DNA of 64,000 bases from DATFVA01 sp963721075 (GCA_963721075.1 CAVRHV010000019.1:62001-126000), one strand, 5' to 3'. Shown: positions 17,676-27,677, counted from the first letter of the stretch. Notes: generated by a model not told the origin, from the letters alone. Translations and numbers: made by a program.

Positions 17676-19521
17676 ATGAGCAGTCAGAGAGATGACTTGA
17701 GAAATATTGCGATTATTGCGCACGTTGATCATGGAAAAACTACTTTGGTCGATCACCTCCTAAAACAAACCGGCGCTTTTCGTCAGAACCAGCAGGTAGA
17801 AAAAAGAGTAATGGATTCAAATGCCCTCGAAAAGGAGAGAGGGATCACAATTCTTGCCAAAAACCTGAGTATTCATTATAAAAACTGTAAAATAAATATT
17901 ATCGATACACCCGGGCATGCCGATTTTGGAGGAGAAGTTGAAAGAACTCTTAGAATGGTAGATGGTGTTCTTCTCCTTGTTGATGCTGCTGAGGGACCTT
18001 TACCACAAACGAAGTTCGTGCTAAAAAAGTCACTTGATCTCGGATTAAAACCTATTGTTGTTATTAATAAAATCGATAGAAAAGATGCCCGCCCGAATGA
18101 GGTGCTTAACGAAGTTTTTGATCTTTTTGTAAGCCTGGGTGCATCAGACGAACAGCTTGATTTTCCTTATATCTATACAATAGCAAAACAGGGTATCGCC
18201 AGGATACAATCCTGAGGATGAGAGCGATAATTTGAAGCCGCTGTTAGATATCATTATTGAAAAAGTTCCAAAACCGGAAGCTGATATCGATGCTCCTTTC
18301 CAGATGCTTATATCTGCAATCGATTACAACGATTACCTGGGACGTATCGGGATAGGCAGAATTAATAAAGGAGTGCTGAGAGCCGGTGATAATATGATCC
18401 TGATTTCAAAAGAGGGAAAAAGAACCGAGGCAAGGATAACAAAATTATATGCATTTGAAAGCATTAAAAGAGTTGAAACAAATGAACTTACTTCGGGGGA
18501 TATAGGCGGGATTGCCGGTCTCGAAGATGTAGATATAGGCGACACGATTGCCAGTCCTAAAAATCCCGAGCCCTTACCATTTGTGGCAATAGATGAACCT
18601 ACAATAACAATGAATTTTATGGTAAACAATTCTCCTTTTGCAGGACAGGAGGGTAAATATGTTACTACCAGGAATATAAGTGAGAGATTATCGAAGGAAT
18701 TGAAATCGAATGTCAGCCTTCGCGTAGAAATGACAGAATCTCCTGACGTATTCAAGGTCAGCGGAAGGGGAGAACTTCACCTTTCTATACTGATTGAGAA
18801 TATGAGACGGGAAAATTATGAGCTTCAGGTAACCCGGCCTGAAGTGATTCTCAAAAAAATAGACGATGTTCTCTGTGAGCCGATGGAGCATGTAATTATA
18901 GATGTACCGGAAGAATTTGTTGGTATAGTCATCGAGAAACTTGGCAAACGAAAAGCTGAGATGAAGAATATGATTACATTCAATGAAAATACCCGGGTGG
19001 AGTTCCTGATACCAAGCAGAGGACTGATTGGCTACAGGTCTGAGTTTATGACGGACACCAAAGGAACAGGAATTCTTCACCATAACTTTAATGGTTACGA
19101 ACCATATAAAGGAGATATTGTTCATCGTCAGAGAGGTGCAATGGTTGCTATGGAGACAGGAACAGCTTCTGCTTATGCAATGTTCAAACTGCAGGAAAGG
19201 TCTGTATTTTTTATCGAACCCGGTACCCGTGTTTATGAAGGCATGGTAGTAGGGGAGAATTCGAGAAATAACGATATGCATGTAAATGTGACAAAAACCA
19301 AGCAGCTTACCAATATGCGGGCTTCGGGAGCAGATGAAGCGATCAGACTAGAACCGCCTACATTGCTTACCCTCGAACAGGCTATCGAATGGATAACCGA
19401 CGATGAATTCGTGGAAGTTACCCCGGTCAGCATCAGGATAAGGAAACGATACCTCACTGATATGGCCCGGAAGAATGCCCGGCTGGCTGAGAAACAGAAA
19501 GCAGCAACCGACGCAGTTTAA
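17676..19521 (+). CDS. typA: Ribosome-associated GTPase TypA/BipA, interrupted by a frameshift
   Basis: TypA/BipA is an EF-G-like GTPase that binds the ribosome and helps its assembly or function under stress. The first part has the P-loop AHVDHGKTT, the switch region ERGITILAKN, DTPGHADF and NKIDR. The second part, in the next frame, has domain II, the EF-G-like domains and the C-terminal RIRKRYLTDMARKN. Around 18202-18206 the text reads as IARIQS then stop, but removing one A restores IARYNPEDESDNLKPLL, the conserved sequence. Repaired length is about 614 residues, normal for the family. An intact copy is expected in life, so this is most likely a sequence error. Confidence 0.92.
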
Positions 19522-19533
19522 ATAATTTAAAAT

Positions 19534-19562
19534 AAAGACGCCTCTCAGAGACGTCTTTTTTT
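19534..19562 (+). terminator. Rho-independent terminator after typA
   Basis: An imperfect stem (AAAGACG/CGTCTTT with an inner CTC/GAG pairing) is followed by a run of T. It lies 12 bases after the typA stop and before the dipeptidase gene. Confidence 0.75.
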
Positions 19563-19604
19563 ATTTGATATGATAAACTACTAAAATTAAAAAGGAGAGT
19601 CTTT

Positions 19605-21071
19605 ATGGCCGAATCAGCGATTAAAGATCTGAAACCTGAACTAGTATGGCAAAGATTTTACGAAATTACGAGAGTACCCAGACCTTCTAAGAAAGAAGGA
19701 AAAATAAGAGAACATCTCAGAAAATTTCTTAAAGAACAGAATGTCGATTTTAATGAAGATAAAACAGGTAATATAGTAGCTAAAATTCCTGCCTCTTCAG
19801 GGTATGAGAAGTCACCAACCGTTATTCTTCAGGGACATATCGATATGGTTTGTGAAAAGAATAAAGAGACAAAGCACGATTTTGATAATGATCCTATAGA
19901 AATTAAAAGAGAAGACGGGTGGATTACTGCAGAAGGAACTACATTGGGCAGTGACAACGGTATAGGTGTAGCAGCTGCACTTGCTGTAATAAACGATAAA
20001 TCCGTGGTACATGGTCCTATCGAAATTCTGCTTACCGTTGATGAGGAAACAGGTATGACAGGAGCAAATTACCTCGATGCATCTCTTCTGGATGGGAAGA
20101 TATTATTGAATATGGACTCCGAAGAGGACGGTGCATTTTATGTCGGATGTTCAGGCGGAGTAGACACAATAGCTTCTTTTGATCTTAAAACAGAAAAAGC
20201 ACCCTCAGGTTATGATACTTACGAAATTATGATCACCGGTCTTAAGGGCGGTCACTCGGGATTGGATATAATCCAGGGAAGAGCGAATGCTATCAAACTA
20301 CTTGGGCGCGCACTTAACAGACTTAAAAAGGTTGATTATTCTCTCTCCTCATTATCGGGCGGGAGCTTAAGAAATGCCATCCCCCGTGAAGCAGAGGCTA
20401 TTATTACGATAAAGAAGGGCTCAGAAAGTGAAGCCGAAAAAATCATAAGCGACTTCGAAAAACATCTTTTGAATGAGTATAAAAAGACTGACAGCGGACT
20501 GAAACTGTTATTTAAGAAAGTCGATACTGCAGCTGATACAGTTTTTACAAAAGAGTTCAGAAACAATATTATTAATTTACTGCTTGCTCTGCCTCATGGC
20601 GTAATTGCGATGAGTCAGGATATTCCTGATTTAGTGGAAACTTCTACTAATCTTGCCGTAATATCAACCGAAAAAGGCAAATTGAATATAAGTACAAGCC
20701 AGAGAAGTTCAATTGACAGTGCGAAGGATTATATTGCCTCCAGTGTTAAAGCAGCACTGGAACTTGCCGGTGGTGATGTAAGCGTTGGTGACGGCTACCC
20801 GGGATGGAAACCTGATATGGATTCTGCAATCCTCAAAACCTCGAAGAATGTCTTCAGGGAACTATTTAAGAAAGAGCCGGAAATAAAGGCAATTCATGCA
20901 GGACTTGAGTGTGGAATACTGGGATCAAAGAAGCCCGGACTGGATATGATCTCTTTCGGTCCGACTATAGAGGGAGCTCATTCACCGGATGAAAGAGTAA
21001 ACATTGATACGGTTGAAAAGTTCTACAATCTCTTAAAAGGAATTCTGAAAAATATTGCTGAAAAAAAGTAA
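19605..21071 (+). CDS. pepD: Aminoacyl-histidine dipeptidase (cytosol non-specific dipeptidase)
   Basis: A 488-residue M20-family metallopeptidase of the PepD type, which cleaves many dipeptides including Xaa-His in the cytosol. Visible metal and catalytic motifs are LQGHIDMVCEKN (His and the catalytic Asp), LGSDNGIGVA (bridging Asp), TVDEETGMTGA (catalytic Glu pair) and the C-terminal HAGLECGIL and GAHSPDERV blocks. The start ATG is preceded by AAAGGAGAG. It has its own terminator at 21091-21122 and looks like a single-gene unit. Confidence 0.93.
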   Translation: MAESAIKDLKPELVWQRFYEITRVPRPSKKEGKIREHLRKFLKEQNVDFNEDKTGNIVAKIPASSGYEKSPTVILQGHIDMVCEKNKETKHDFDNDPIEIKREDGWITAEGTTLGSDNGIGVAAALAVINDKSVVHGPIEILLTVDEETGMTGANYLDASLLDGKILLNMDSEEDGAFYVGCSGGVDTIASFDLKTEKAPSGYDTYEIMITGLKGGHSGLDIIQGRANAIKLLGRALNRLKKVDYSLSSLSGGSLRNAIPREAEAIITIKKGSESEAEKIISDFEKHLLNEYKKTDSGLKLLFKKVDTAADTVFTKEFRNNIINLLLALPHGVIAMSQDIPDLVETSTNLAVISTEKGKLNISTSQRSSIDSAKDYIASSVKAALELAGGDVSVGDGYPGWKPDMDSAILKTSKNVFRELFKKEPEIKAIHAGLECGILGSKKPGLDMISFGPTIEGAHSPDERVNIDTVEKFYNLLKGILKNIAEKK

Positions 21072-21090
21072 AATCTGATACTTGAAAAAC

Positions 21091-21122
21091 AAAGGCTGTC
21101 TGTTATCAGACAGCCTTTTTTA
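21091..21122. terminator. Bidirectional terminator between pepD and the SET gene
   Basis: A perfect 12-bp stem (AAAGGCTGTCTG / CAGACAGCCTTT) with a TTAT loop is followed by T residues on the plus strand and by a T-rich run on the minus strand. It can serve both convergent genes. The stop codon of the SET gene (21106-21108) lies inside the hairpin. Confidence 0.85.
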
Positions 21123-21582
21123 TTTCAAGAGCATCCTCCAGATATTCCGAACAGATCTCACAGCGACACAATTCATAAATCTCATCATATCCGTAATCTA
21201 TTGTTAATTCTTCATCCGGCTCGATATTTCTGGCGGCAATTAAAAAAAGACTTTCATCATCCCTGTCGATTATATCGCAATTATAACTGCAGTTATGATT
21301 AATATATTTGATTTTATTAGTCATTGCAGTGTCGATATAAGTTTCCCCATTCCAGAATATATATACATTTCCGTCTTCTTCTCTTTTTTCGCATTCATCG
21401 CCGGAGATGGATTCTCCCCGGATGATCATAATTTTTTGTCCTTCTTTAATTCCAACTGATGTAAATAATCCCGCGCCATGAATTTCGGATTCGTTTACAT
21501 AAAGGAAATTCTCATAAAATTCTTTTTCCCTGTTCAAGACTACATTTTCCTTTCTTACAAATAATTTAGAATGATACACCAT
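21106..21582 (-). CDS. SET domain-containing protein
   Basis: A 158-residue protein consisting almost wholly of a SET domain, the S-adenosylmethionine-dependent lysine methyltransferase fold. Motifs include ESEIHGAGLFTSVGIKEGQ near the N terminus, the YINHNCSYNCDI cofactor block, and DEELTIDYGYDE. A small Cys cluster CRCEIC follows and resembles a post-SET zinc site. Such short SET proteins occur in several bacteria, and their substrates are mostly unknown. The C-terminal codons are encoded inside a terminator hairpin. There are two nearby in-frame Met starts. Confidence 0.8.
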   Translation of the reverse strand: MVYHSKLFVRKENVVLNREKEFYENFLYVNESEIHGAGLFTSVGIKEGQKIMIIRGESISGDECEKREEDGNVYIFWNGETYIDTAMTNKIKYINHNCSYNCDIIDRDDESLFLIAARNIEPDEELTIDYGYDEIYELCRCEICSEYLEDALEIKKAV

Positions 21583-21747
21583 TAATTTATACCAGCTTCA
21601 TTCTAAAGCAGCTGTGATAATTTTTATGAATCTTAAAGTTACGAAATTTATATCCATTATTAAAAATATTTTGCCTTGATTGATTTGTATAATACATTAA
21701 TGATATGATTGTGGTTATTTTACAGATACAAATAAGAAGCACTAACG

Positions 21748-22674
21748 ATGAATATAAGACTTAAAAGTATCTGGGCGTTTACAAAAGAGGTCTTCGATCA
21801 GTTTATAGACGATAAATGCCCGAAGCTTGGTGCGGCCCTGTCATTTTATACTATATTTTCGGTGGCACCCATAATTGTAATATCGATCTCGGTTGCAGCC
21901 CTGATATTCGGTAAGGAAGCAGCAAGAGGGGAATTAATTGCCCAGATCCAGGGTCTGGTTGGATACGACGGAGCAAAAGTGATCCAGACAGCACTAAAAA
22001 ATGCCCAGTATACCCACCAAAGTGTCATAACCATTATTACCGGATTCGTTGCTCTGGTAATAGGCTCTACCGTGGTATTTGTTGAACTGCAGGATTCTCT
22101 GAATATGATCTGGAAGATAAAACCAAAACCGGGAAGAAATATGTTCAAAGGATTAATCAGAGACAGGGTTCAGTCATTTGCAATGGTCCTGGGTACAGGA
22201 TTTCTCCTGCTGGTTTCACTGGTGGTAAGTGCATTAATTTCATCTATCGACAATTATATTTCGGAATCATATTTCGATATTCCCAAGTTCCTCCTTGACT
22301 TTTCTAATATTGCTATCTCCCTATTAATAACTTTTCTGTTGTTTATGATGATCTTTAAAGTGCTGCCTGATGTGCATATAAAATGGAAACATGTATGGGT
22401 AGGGGCATTGGTTACAGCGGCTCTTTTTGTGCTGGGAAAATATCTTATAGGTTTATACCTGGGGACAAGTACGTTAAGTTCAACATACGGAGCCGCAGGA
22501 TCACTGGTTGTATTCCTGCTATGGGTTTATTATTCAGCGCAGATACTTTTTCTGGGAGCAGAATTTACACAGGTATATGCGAACAAATACGGTGATGGTA
22601 TACTCCCGACATCAAAATTTATGAAATACGAAGTTGAGGGTCTATTTAAACAGGATAAAGAAAAATCAGGATAA
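21748..22674 (+). CDS. YihY/BrkB family inner-membrane protein
   Basis: A 308-residue membrane protein with about six helices. The N-terminal CPKLGAALSFYTIFSVAPI segment and the central SSTYGAAGSLVVFLLWVYYSAQILFLGAEFT block are signatures of the YihY/BrkB family, once mislabelled as RNase BN. The function is unsettled; transport of small solutes has been suggested. The 3' end overlaps by a few bases the convergent MORN lipoprotein gene. Confidence 0.9.
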   Translation: MNIRLKSIWAFTKEVFDQFIDDKCPKLGAALSFYTIFSVAPIIVISISVAALIFGKEAARGELIAQIQGLVGYDGAKVIQTALKNAQYTHQSVITIITGFVALVIGSTVVFVELQDSLNMIWKIKPKPGRNMFKGLIRDRVQSFAMVLGTGFLLLVSLVVSALISSIDNYISESYFDIPKFLLDFSNIAISLLITFLLFMMIFKVLPDVHIKWKHVWVGALVTAALFVLGKYLIGLYLGTSTLSSTYGAAGSLVVFLLWVYYSAQILFLGAEFTQVYANKYGDGILPTSKFMKYEVEGLFKQDKEKSG

Positions 22675-23210
22675 CCTTTCTTCCATACCTGCAATCTTTA
22701 TATTATTACGATATACCTCCTCAGAAGTTACATTTCCGATTTCATCATAATCAGTCCATTTACCATCTTTCTTACCTTTTAAATAATATCCTGTAGCCTT
22801 TCAATTTGCCGTCAGGGTAGTACCAGAACCATTTATCGGAAGTGTTATCATCCTTAAAGTATCCCTGGGATTCAAGCTGTCCATCAGGATAGTAATACTG
22901 CCAGAGCCCTTCGTTCTTGTTATTCTTCATCCTACCGCTAATCAGCACTTTTCCCGGCCTCAGAATAAACATTAAAATTACCATCCTTCATTCCCTTCAC
23001 CACATCATACTCCAGGATCCGGGAACTAATGACATCGTGTATTTTTCCTGTGTACGGCTCTCCATTATCAATCAGGCAGATTAAACCATCTTTCAGCATA
23101 ATATTCTGGGAGGCAGGGTTATCATTGCTGCAGGAGGAGACGAGTAAGGAAACAGAAAAAAACAATAAGAGCATGGCTGCTCTGCAACAGAGTAGTTTTG
23201 TTGTTTGCAT
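22666..23210 (-). pseudogene. MORN-repeat lipoprotein with two single-base frameshifts
   Basis: The N terminus (ATG 23210) has a lipoprotein signal ending in LVSSC. MORN-type repeats follow: GMKDGNFNVYSEAGK, then in the next frame GLWQYYYPDGQLESQGYF and KWFWYYPDGKLK, and in a third frame GYYLKGKKDGKW. Removing one base near 22948-22955 (a run of four T on the plus strand) and one near 22795-22800 restores a protein of about 180 residues ending at 22666. These repeats usually mark surface proteins or immunity-type partners. Two faults in one short gene suggest either real decay or local sequence errors. Confidence 0.7.
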
Positions 23211-23584
23211 AGTACTTTTCTATTTAATGACACACAATAGTTTTTCTGCTGCACCCCTCAACCAGAATCTGTATATGGATTATACGAAAAAATTATTTAA
23301 AGTGAAATAAAATAAACAACAAAGTTTTTGATAGGGAATTGGTATGTTCTCCCAAAAGAGAAGATAATAAGCTCGTTTCTCACTATTGAAAAGCTCAACA
23401 GTCGAAAGTGTTAAAAAAATAATCATTTTGCTTGGTTTATTTTTTGATGGATGGCATCGGCTGATGGGATTTTCATCAATATTCCATAGGTCACAAATAA
23501 GAAGTTTTTTTCATTTTATTTGGAAACTGTAATAAATTGTTAATATTTTACCAAGTGAAATAACTTAAAATTGTGGGAGTCGAT
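23211..23584. other. Intergenic region without a recognisable gene
   Basis: About 370 bases of AT-rich DNA lie between the broken lipoprotein gene and the cytochrome cluster. I see no intact gene, tRNA or clear terminator. The last 60 bases probably hold the promoter of the cytochrome operon, but no element is clear enough to place. Confidence 0.4.
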
Positions 23585-24124
23585 ATGTTTAAATCATTTC
23601 TAGTAGTATTCCTTTTCTCAACCCTTGTATTTTGTCAGGAAACACCCAAACATGGTTATGTTGGAGCCGAGACCTGCGGAATGTGCCATAAAACCGAAAA
23701 GCAGGGTAATCAGTACGGTATCTGGGAAAAATCTCAGCACGCCCAGGCATACAAAACACTTCAGTCTGAAAAAGCTGACAAAATAGCAAAAGAAAAAGGC
23801 TTCAATACACCTGCGGTAAAAACTCCTGAATGCCTCAAATGTCATGCATCTGGTTATAATGTTGATGCCAAATTCTTAGGGAAGAAATTCAAGGTTGAAG
23901 ATGGTGTTCAATGCGAAACCTGTCATGGACCAGGTGAAGATTACAAGAGCATCAAAATAATGAAAGATCCAAAAGCTGCAGAAGAAAACGGATTAGTCTT
24001 AGTTTCAGATATCAACACTTTCTGTGTAAAGTGCCACAATTCTGAGAGTCCAACATTCGATAAGAATATGGACCTGAGCAAGATGTGGGATAAGATCAAA
24101 CATCCAATCCCGGGTAAGAAATAA
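23585..24124 (+). CDS. Tetraheme cytochrome c, cytochrome c554-like
   Basis: A secreted cytochrome of 179 residues with a signal peptide (about residues 1-17) and four CxxCH haem sites: CGMCH, CLKCH, CETCH and CVKCH. The spacing and the GPGEDY segment resemble the cytochrome c554/c-prime family, which shuttles electrons in the periplasm. I chose ATG 23585 because GGGAG lies five bases before it; the upstream GTG would precede that site. It is the first gene of a cluster with a beta-barrel and two larger cytochromes. Confidence 0.88.
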   Translation: MFKSFLVVFLFSTLVFCQETPKHGYVGAETCGMCHKTEKQGNQYGIWEKSQHAQAYKTLQSEKADKIAKEKGFNTPAVKTPECLKCHASGYNVDAKFLGKKFKVEDGVQCETCHGPGEDYKSIKIMKDPKAAEENGLVLVSDINTFCVKCHNSESPTFDKNMDLSKMWDKIKHPIPGKK

Positions 24125-24161
24125 TTTATCAATCTTGTTCTGAATAAATAAGACTAACTCT

Positions 24162-25445
24162 ATGAAAAAAATAATTTTTTGCAGCATAGCTTTATCCTTA
24201 TTTGTTTCACTGACATATGCACAAAATTTAAATGGCAGATTTTCATCTGCCATTTATTCTTTTGAGAGATACGATACGGTAAATGTGTCAACAACATTCT
24301 TCCGTGCGTATGAAATGCTCAGTCTGAATTTAAATAAGGATAACTATTCGTTAAGAACCAACCTGAATTTTGAAAGTGATATATCAAATCCTCTCGATAA
24401 TGACCCAAGAGTAAGATTCTATAACCTTTATTTTGAAGCACGAAAAGTTCTTGATGCTTTTACCATCAGACTCGGCAGGCAGCCAATAATAAATATGGTA
24501 GCCGGGGGATTATTTGACGGTATCAATGTCGATTACAGGAACGGCGATTACAAGGTTACCGGTTATTACGGAGGCAATGTTCCTGCTTATCAGAAATTCA
24601 AGCTCACCGACAGCTGGAGTGATGATTTCATTGCAGGCGGCCGTGTTGTAACCACAGCGCTTAAGGATTTCAGGATAGGTTTAAGTTATATTAACAAAAA
24701 CTTTAAAGCCGATCAGTACACAACTTTGAGAGAAGACTTCTCAGATCCAAATAATCCATCGCTTTTACAAGTTTTAATTCAAAACAAATCGAACCAGTAT
24801 CAGTTTGCTTCTGCTGAAGTGTCTTACGAAATGCCCAAAACCTTTACTATTGACACCAGGTATGATTATGATCTGAATTTTATGCAGACATCAAAGTTTG
24901 AAGTTTACGGTACATATGATCAACTCGAGAAGTTTGATTTCAATATTTATTATAATTACCGCTCACCTAAAATCCGGTACAACTCCATCTTTGCTGTATT
25001 CGATTATGGTAATACCCAGGAGGTTGAAGGCGGATTAAGCTACAAGCTTAACAAGATCTTCACTATTACCGGAAAAGTGGCAAATGTAACCTATACTGAT
25101 GAGAATTCTCAGAGGATTACTGCCGGAGTAATATCAAATTATGGCAGCATTACCTATAGGAAAAATCTCGGTTATGCCGGTGAAATGGATGCGGTTTCAT
25201 TATATACTGCATACACTTTTCTCGAAGGATTATTAACTCCTTCCATTGGCTTGTCATTTACCAACTATAAATTATCTGACGATGCTGAAACTGATAACCT
25301 GACTACCCTGCTGGCAGGCTTTAATATAAGACCTTTCCGCACACTATCGGTGGATATTCAGGGCCAGTATTTAAATAATAAGATCTATAAAGACGATGTA
25401 CGTCTTTTTGCAAAACTGAATTACTGGTTTAATACAAATTTTTAG
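24162..25445 (+). CDS. Outer-membrane beta-barrel protein of the cytochrome cluster
   Basis: A 427-residue exported protein with a signal peptide ending in LTYAQN. The rest is made of alternating short aromatic-rich strands, with a terminal Phe as in outer-membrane barrels. It has no haem motifs. The start LNGRFSSAIYSFERYDT and the strand pattern suggest a porin-like barrel. Lying between a tetraheme and a 14-heme cytochrome gene, it is a candidate sheath for a porin-cytochrome conduit across the outer membrane; this is inferred from context, not from a family match. Confidence 0.72.
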   Translation: MKKIIFCSIALSLFVSLTYAQNLNGRFSSAIYSFERYDTVNVSTTFFRAYEMLSLNLNKDNYSLRTNLNFESDISNPLDNDPRVRFYNLYFEARKVLDAFTIRLGRQPIINMVAGGLFDGINVDYRNGDYKVTGYYGGNVPAYQKFKLTDSWSDDFIAGGRVVTTALKDFRIGLSYINKNFKADQYTTLREDFSDPNNPSLLQVLIQNKSNQYQFASAEVSYEMPKTFTIDTRYDYDLNFMQTSKFEVYGTYDQLEKFDFNIYYNYRSPKIRYNSIFAVFDYGNTQEVEGGLSYKLNKIFTITGKVANVTYTDENSQRITAGVISNYGSITYRKNLGYAGEMDAVSLYTAYTFLEGLLTPSIGLSFTNYKLSDDAETDNLTTLLAGFNIRPFRTLSVDIQGQYLNNKIYKDDVRLFAKLNYWFNTNF

Positions 25446-25455
25446 CAGATGAATT

Positions 25456-26658
25456 ATGAAATTAAAATTTTTCTACATTTTCTTATCAATAGGTTTAATC
25501 ACTACTCTTTTGTTCTCGGCTTTTTTATCAGCACCTGACCAGGAGAATGGCGGTCATGATAAACTGATTAAATTCTCACATAAATTCCATAGTGAGCTTG
25601 CAGACTGTTCAACCTGCCATACTGCTGTAGACACCGCCACAACTCTGAACGTTAGTCTGATCCCGACAATGGATGACTGTGCGCAGTGCCATGATGTTGA
25701 GAGTGAAGACAACTGCACTATGTGTCATTATGATGGCGTATATGAGTCTCTTCAGCCAAAGAAAGCTGAATTATACTTCAATCACAGTTTTCATGTCAAA
25801 GAGCAGAAACTTGAGTGCCAGACCTGTCACAAAGGGCTGAGCGAGGTTGACTATGCTTTCCAGGCAGAGCAGCCTTATCCTCAAATGAATGACTGCTGGT
25901 CGTGTCACGGTGCAACAAAAGTCGCAGCAAATGCCTGTGAAGCCTGCCATGTTTCTACGGCTGATCTTTTACCGCAGACACATAAAAGCGTTAATTTTAT
26001 TCACACACATAAGTTTGCCGCCCGTGATATAGATGCAAACTGTGCAATGTGCCATGATAATCATAGCTGCGAAGACTGCCACGTTGGAACGACTATGATA
26101 ACTGAGGACAATACCTCAAAGAACTTCTTTACTCCTTATGAACCCGGTAATTCTGTAGATGGAGCCAAACAGCAGAAAATTACCAGGGTACATCAGCTGG
26201 ACTACAGATTTACGCATGGCATCGATGCAAAACAAAAGTCGAGTGAATGTCAAACCTGCCACAGTTATGAGTCATTTTGTACCCAATGTCACCAGGGTGA
26301 AAATCAGGACTTTGAGCTGAGCGGCGTTGCTCCTATTTCCCACGTAAAGCCGAACTTTACCACTTTAGGTGTAGGTTCAGGCGGAGGAGAGCATGCAATC
26401 CTTGCCAGGAGAGATATCGAATCATGTATGGCCTGCCACGATGTTCAGGGAGCGGATCCTACCTGTATTACCTGTCATATTGACAATGACGGAGTAAAAG
26501 GAACCAACCCAAGAACGCATCCGGCCGGATTTATGAAAGATACACATGGCGACTGGCATAATGATGCGGGATCAGTTTGCTATAATTGTCACGTGGGTGC
26601 CTCACCGCAGTCACCTTCAGGAGCAGGGTTCTGTGGATATTGCCATGGTCAAAAGTGA
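25456..26658 (+). CDS. Exported multiheme cytochrome c with 14 haem sites
   Basis: A 400-residue protein with a signal peptide or anchor (about residues 5-25) and 14 CxxCH motifs, from CSTCH to the final CGYCH next to the C terminus. Single His residues between motifs could supply the distal ligands. It has the look of periplasmic electron-transfer cytochromes that bridge the inner and outer membranes. It starts 10 bases after the beta-barrel gene. A partner role in extracellular electron transfer or in a respiratory pathway is inferred. Confidence 0.88.
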   Translation: MKLKFFYIFLSIGLITTLLFSAFLSAPDQENGGHDKLIKFSHKFHSELADCSTCHTAVDTATTLNVSLIPTMDDCAQCHDVESEDNCTMCHYDGVYESLQPKKAELYFNHSFHVKEQKLECQTCHKGLSEVDYAFQAEQPYPQMNDCWSCHGATKVAANACEACHVSTADLLPQTHKSVNFIHTHKFAARDIDANCAMCHDNHSCEDCHVGTTMITEDNTSKNFFTPYEPGNSVDGAKQQKITRVHQLDYRFTHGIDAKQKSSECQTCHSYESFCTQCHQGENQDFELSGVAPISHVKPNFTTLGVGSGGGEHAILARRDIESCMACHDVQGADPTCITCHIDNDGVKGTNPRTHPAGFMKDTHGDWHNDAGSVCYNCHVGASPQSPSGAGFCGYCHGQK

Positions 26659-26675
26659 TTAAAACGGAAACAATT

Positions 26676-27560
26676 ATGAATTACAAAATTATATACCTAC
26701 TTCTATTTATTTTTTCAGGAATCTTCATTGCAGGATGCAGCGATCTGAATGAAGACATTACTCCACCGCCGTCAGGGATTAGTGTACATAAGACCGGTAT
26801 CCTTAATCCCGATTCGCCGAATTTTCATGTTAACCTGATTAAGGATAATAACTGGAATATGAGGCTCTGCCAGCAGTGTCATGGCGGTGACTTTTCCGGA
26901 GGAACAGTTGGAAAAAGCTGTCTCGGATGTCATACCGAAGAGAACGGACCTTTGGCCTGCAACACCTGTCATGGTGATCCGAGTCCCGGAGGCCATATAT
27001 TTCCACCGCAGGATCTTTCAGGCGATACATCCACAACGGCTGCCGGAGTTGGAGCACACGTAGCGCATCTGGTTACAAATAATCTAACCGACAGGATAAG
27101 ATGCTCTAACTGCCATACATTTCCATCGAACTTCTTTGCTGAAAGCCATATAAGTCCGGACGGGCTTCCGGCACAAATAAATTTCGGACAAAAAGCTGTA
27201 TTTAATCATGGTGTAGAATCCACTTACGATTACAGCACACATTCCTGTGCTAATACCTATTGCCATGGAAACTTTGTTTCGAAAAGAGATACCTCTCAGT
27301 ACCAGTTTATTTATATAGACAATGCAACAGGAGAACCCTCTGATTCTATGTATGGAAATAATGTTACTGTAGTTTGGAACCAGGTGGATGGAACCCAGGC
27401 TCAATGCGGATCATGCCATGGACTTCCGCCATTAGGGCACAGGTATCAGACCTGGCCGACAAGCTGCGTAATATGCCATACTGGAGTTATAGATGCTGAA
27501 GGTAATATTATCGATTCAACCAAACACATAAACGGTCACGTAGATGTTTTTGGGAATTAA
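26676..27560 (+). CDS. Multiheme lipoprotein with CxxCH and CxxxxCH sites
   Basis: A 294-residue lipoprotein whose signal ends with IAGCSD, so it should be anchored at an outer or surface membrane leaflet. It has six CxxCH motifs (CQQCH, CLGCH, CNTCH, CSNCH, CGSCH, CVICH) and one CxxxxCH (CANTYCH). This mix is typical of the Geobacter-type CxxxxCH/CxxCH repeat family. I chose ATG 26676 because the upstream in-frame start overlaps the previous gene and has no signal. As last gene of the cluster it may be the outward electron exit of a conduit. Confidence 0.87.
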   Translation: MNYKIIYLLLFIFSGIFIAGCSDLNEDITPPPSGISVHKTGILNPDSPNFHVNLIKDNNWNMRLCQQCHGGDFSGGTVGKSCLGCHTEENGPLACNTCHGDPSPGGHIFPPQDLSGDTSTTAAGVGAHVAHLVTNNLTDRIRCSNCHTFPSNFFAESHISPDGLPAQINFGQKAVFNHGVESTYDYSTHSCANTYCHGNFVSKRDTSQYQFIYIDNATGEPSDSMYGNNVTVVWNQVDGTQAQCGSCHGLPPLGHRYQTWPTSCVICHTGVIDAEGNIIDSTKHINGHVDVFGN

Positions 27561-27580
27561 CAGAACCTTCTAAAGCTTAA

Positions 27581-27608
27581 AAAAGCCCCGAATGATCGGG
27601 GCTTTTTT
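27581..27608 (+). terminator. Rho-independent terminator of the cytochrome cluster
   Basis: A 10-bp perfect stem (AAAAGCCCCG / CGGGGCTTTT) with an AATGAT loop followed by a T run. It lies 20 bases after the heptaheme lipoprotein gene. Confidence 0.9.
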
Positions 27609-27677
27609 GTTTTAAATGGGGGGTATTTTGGTACGCTTAAGAAAATACAAAACCCGATTTTCATCGGGTATTCTTTG

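Noticed and set aside
18200..18232. Programmed +1 frameshift in typA, as in prfB
   Set aside because: No slippery CTT-TGA with upstream Shine-Dalgarno-like sequence is seen, and similar breaks in six other genes point to sequence error or mutation.
18688..19281. A 197-residue minus-strand open frame
   Set aside because: It lies inside the conserved second half of typA, and its translation looks random.
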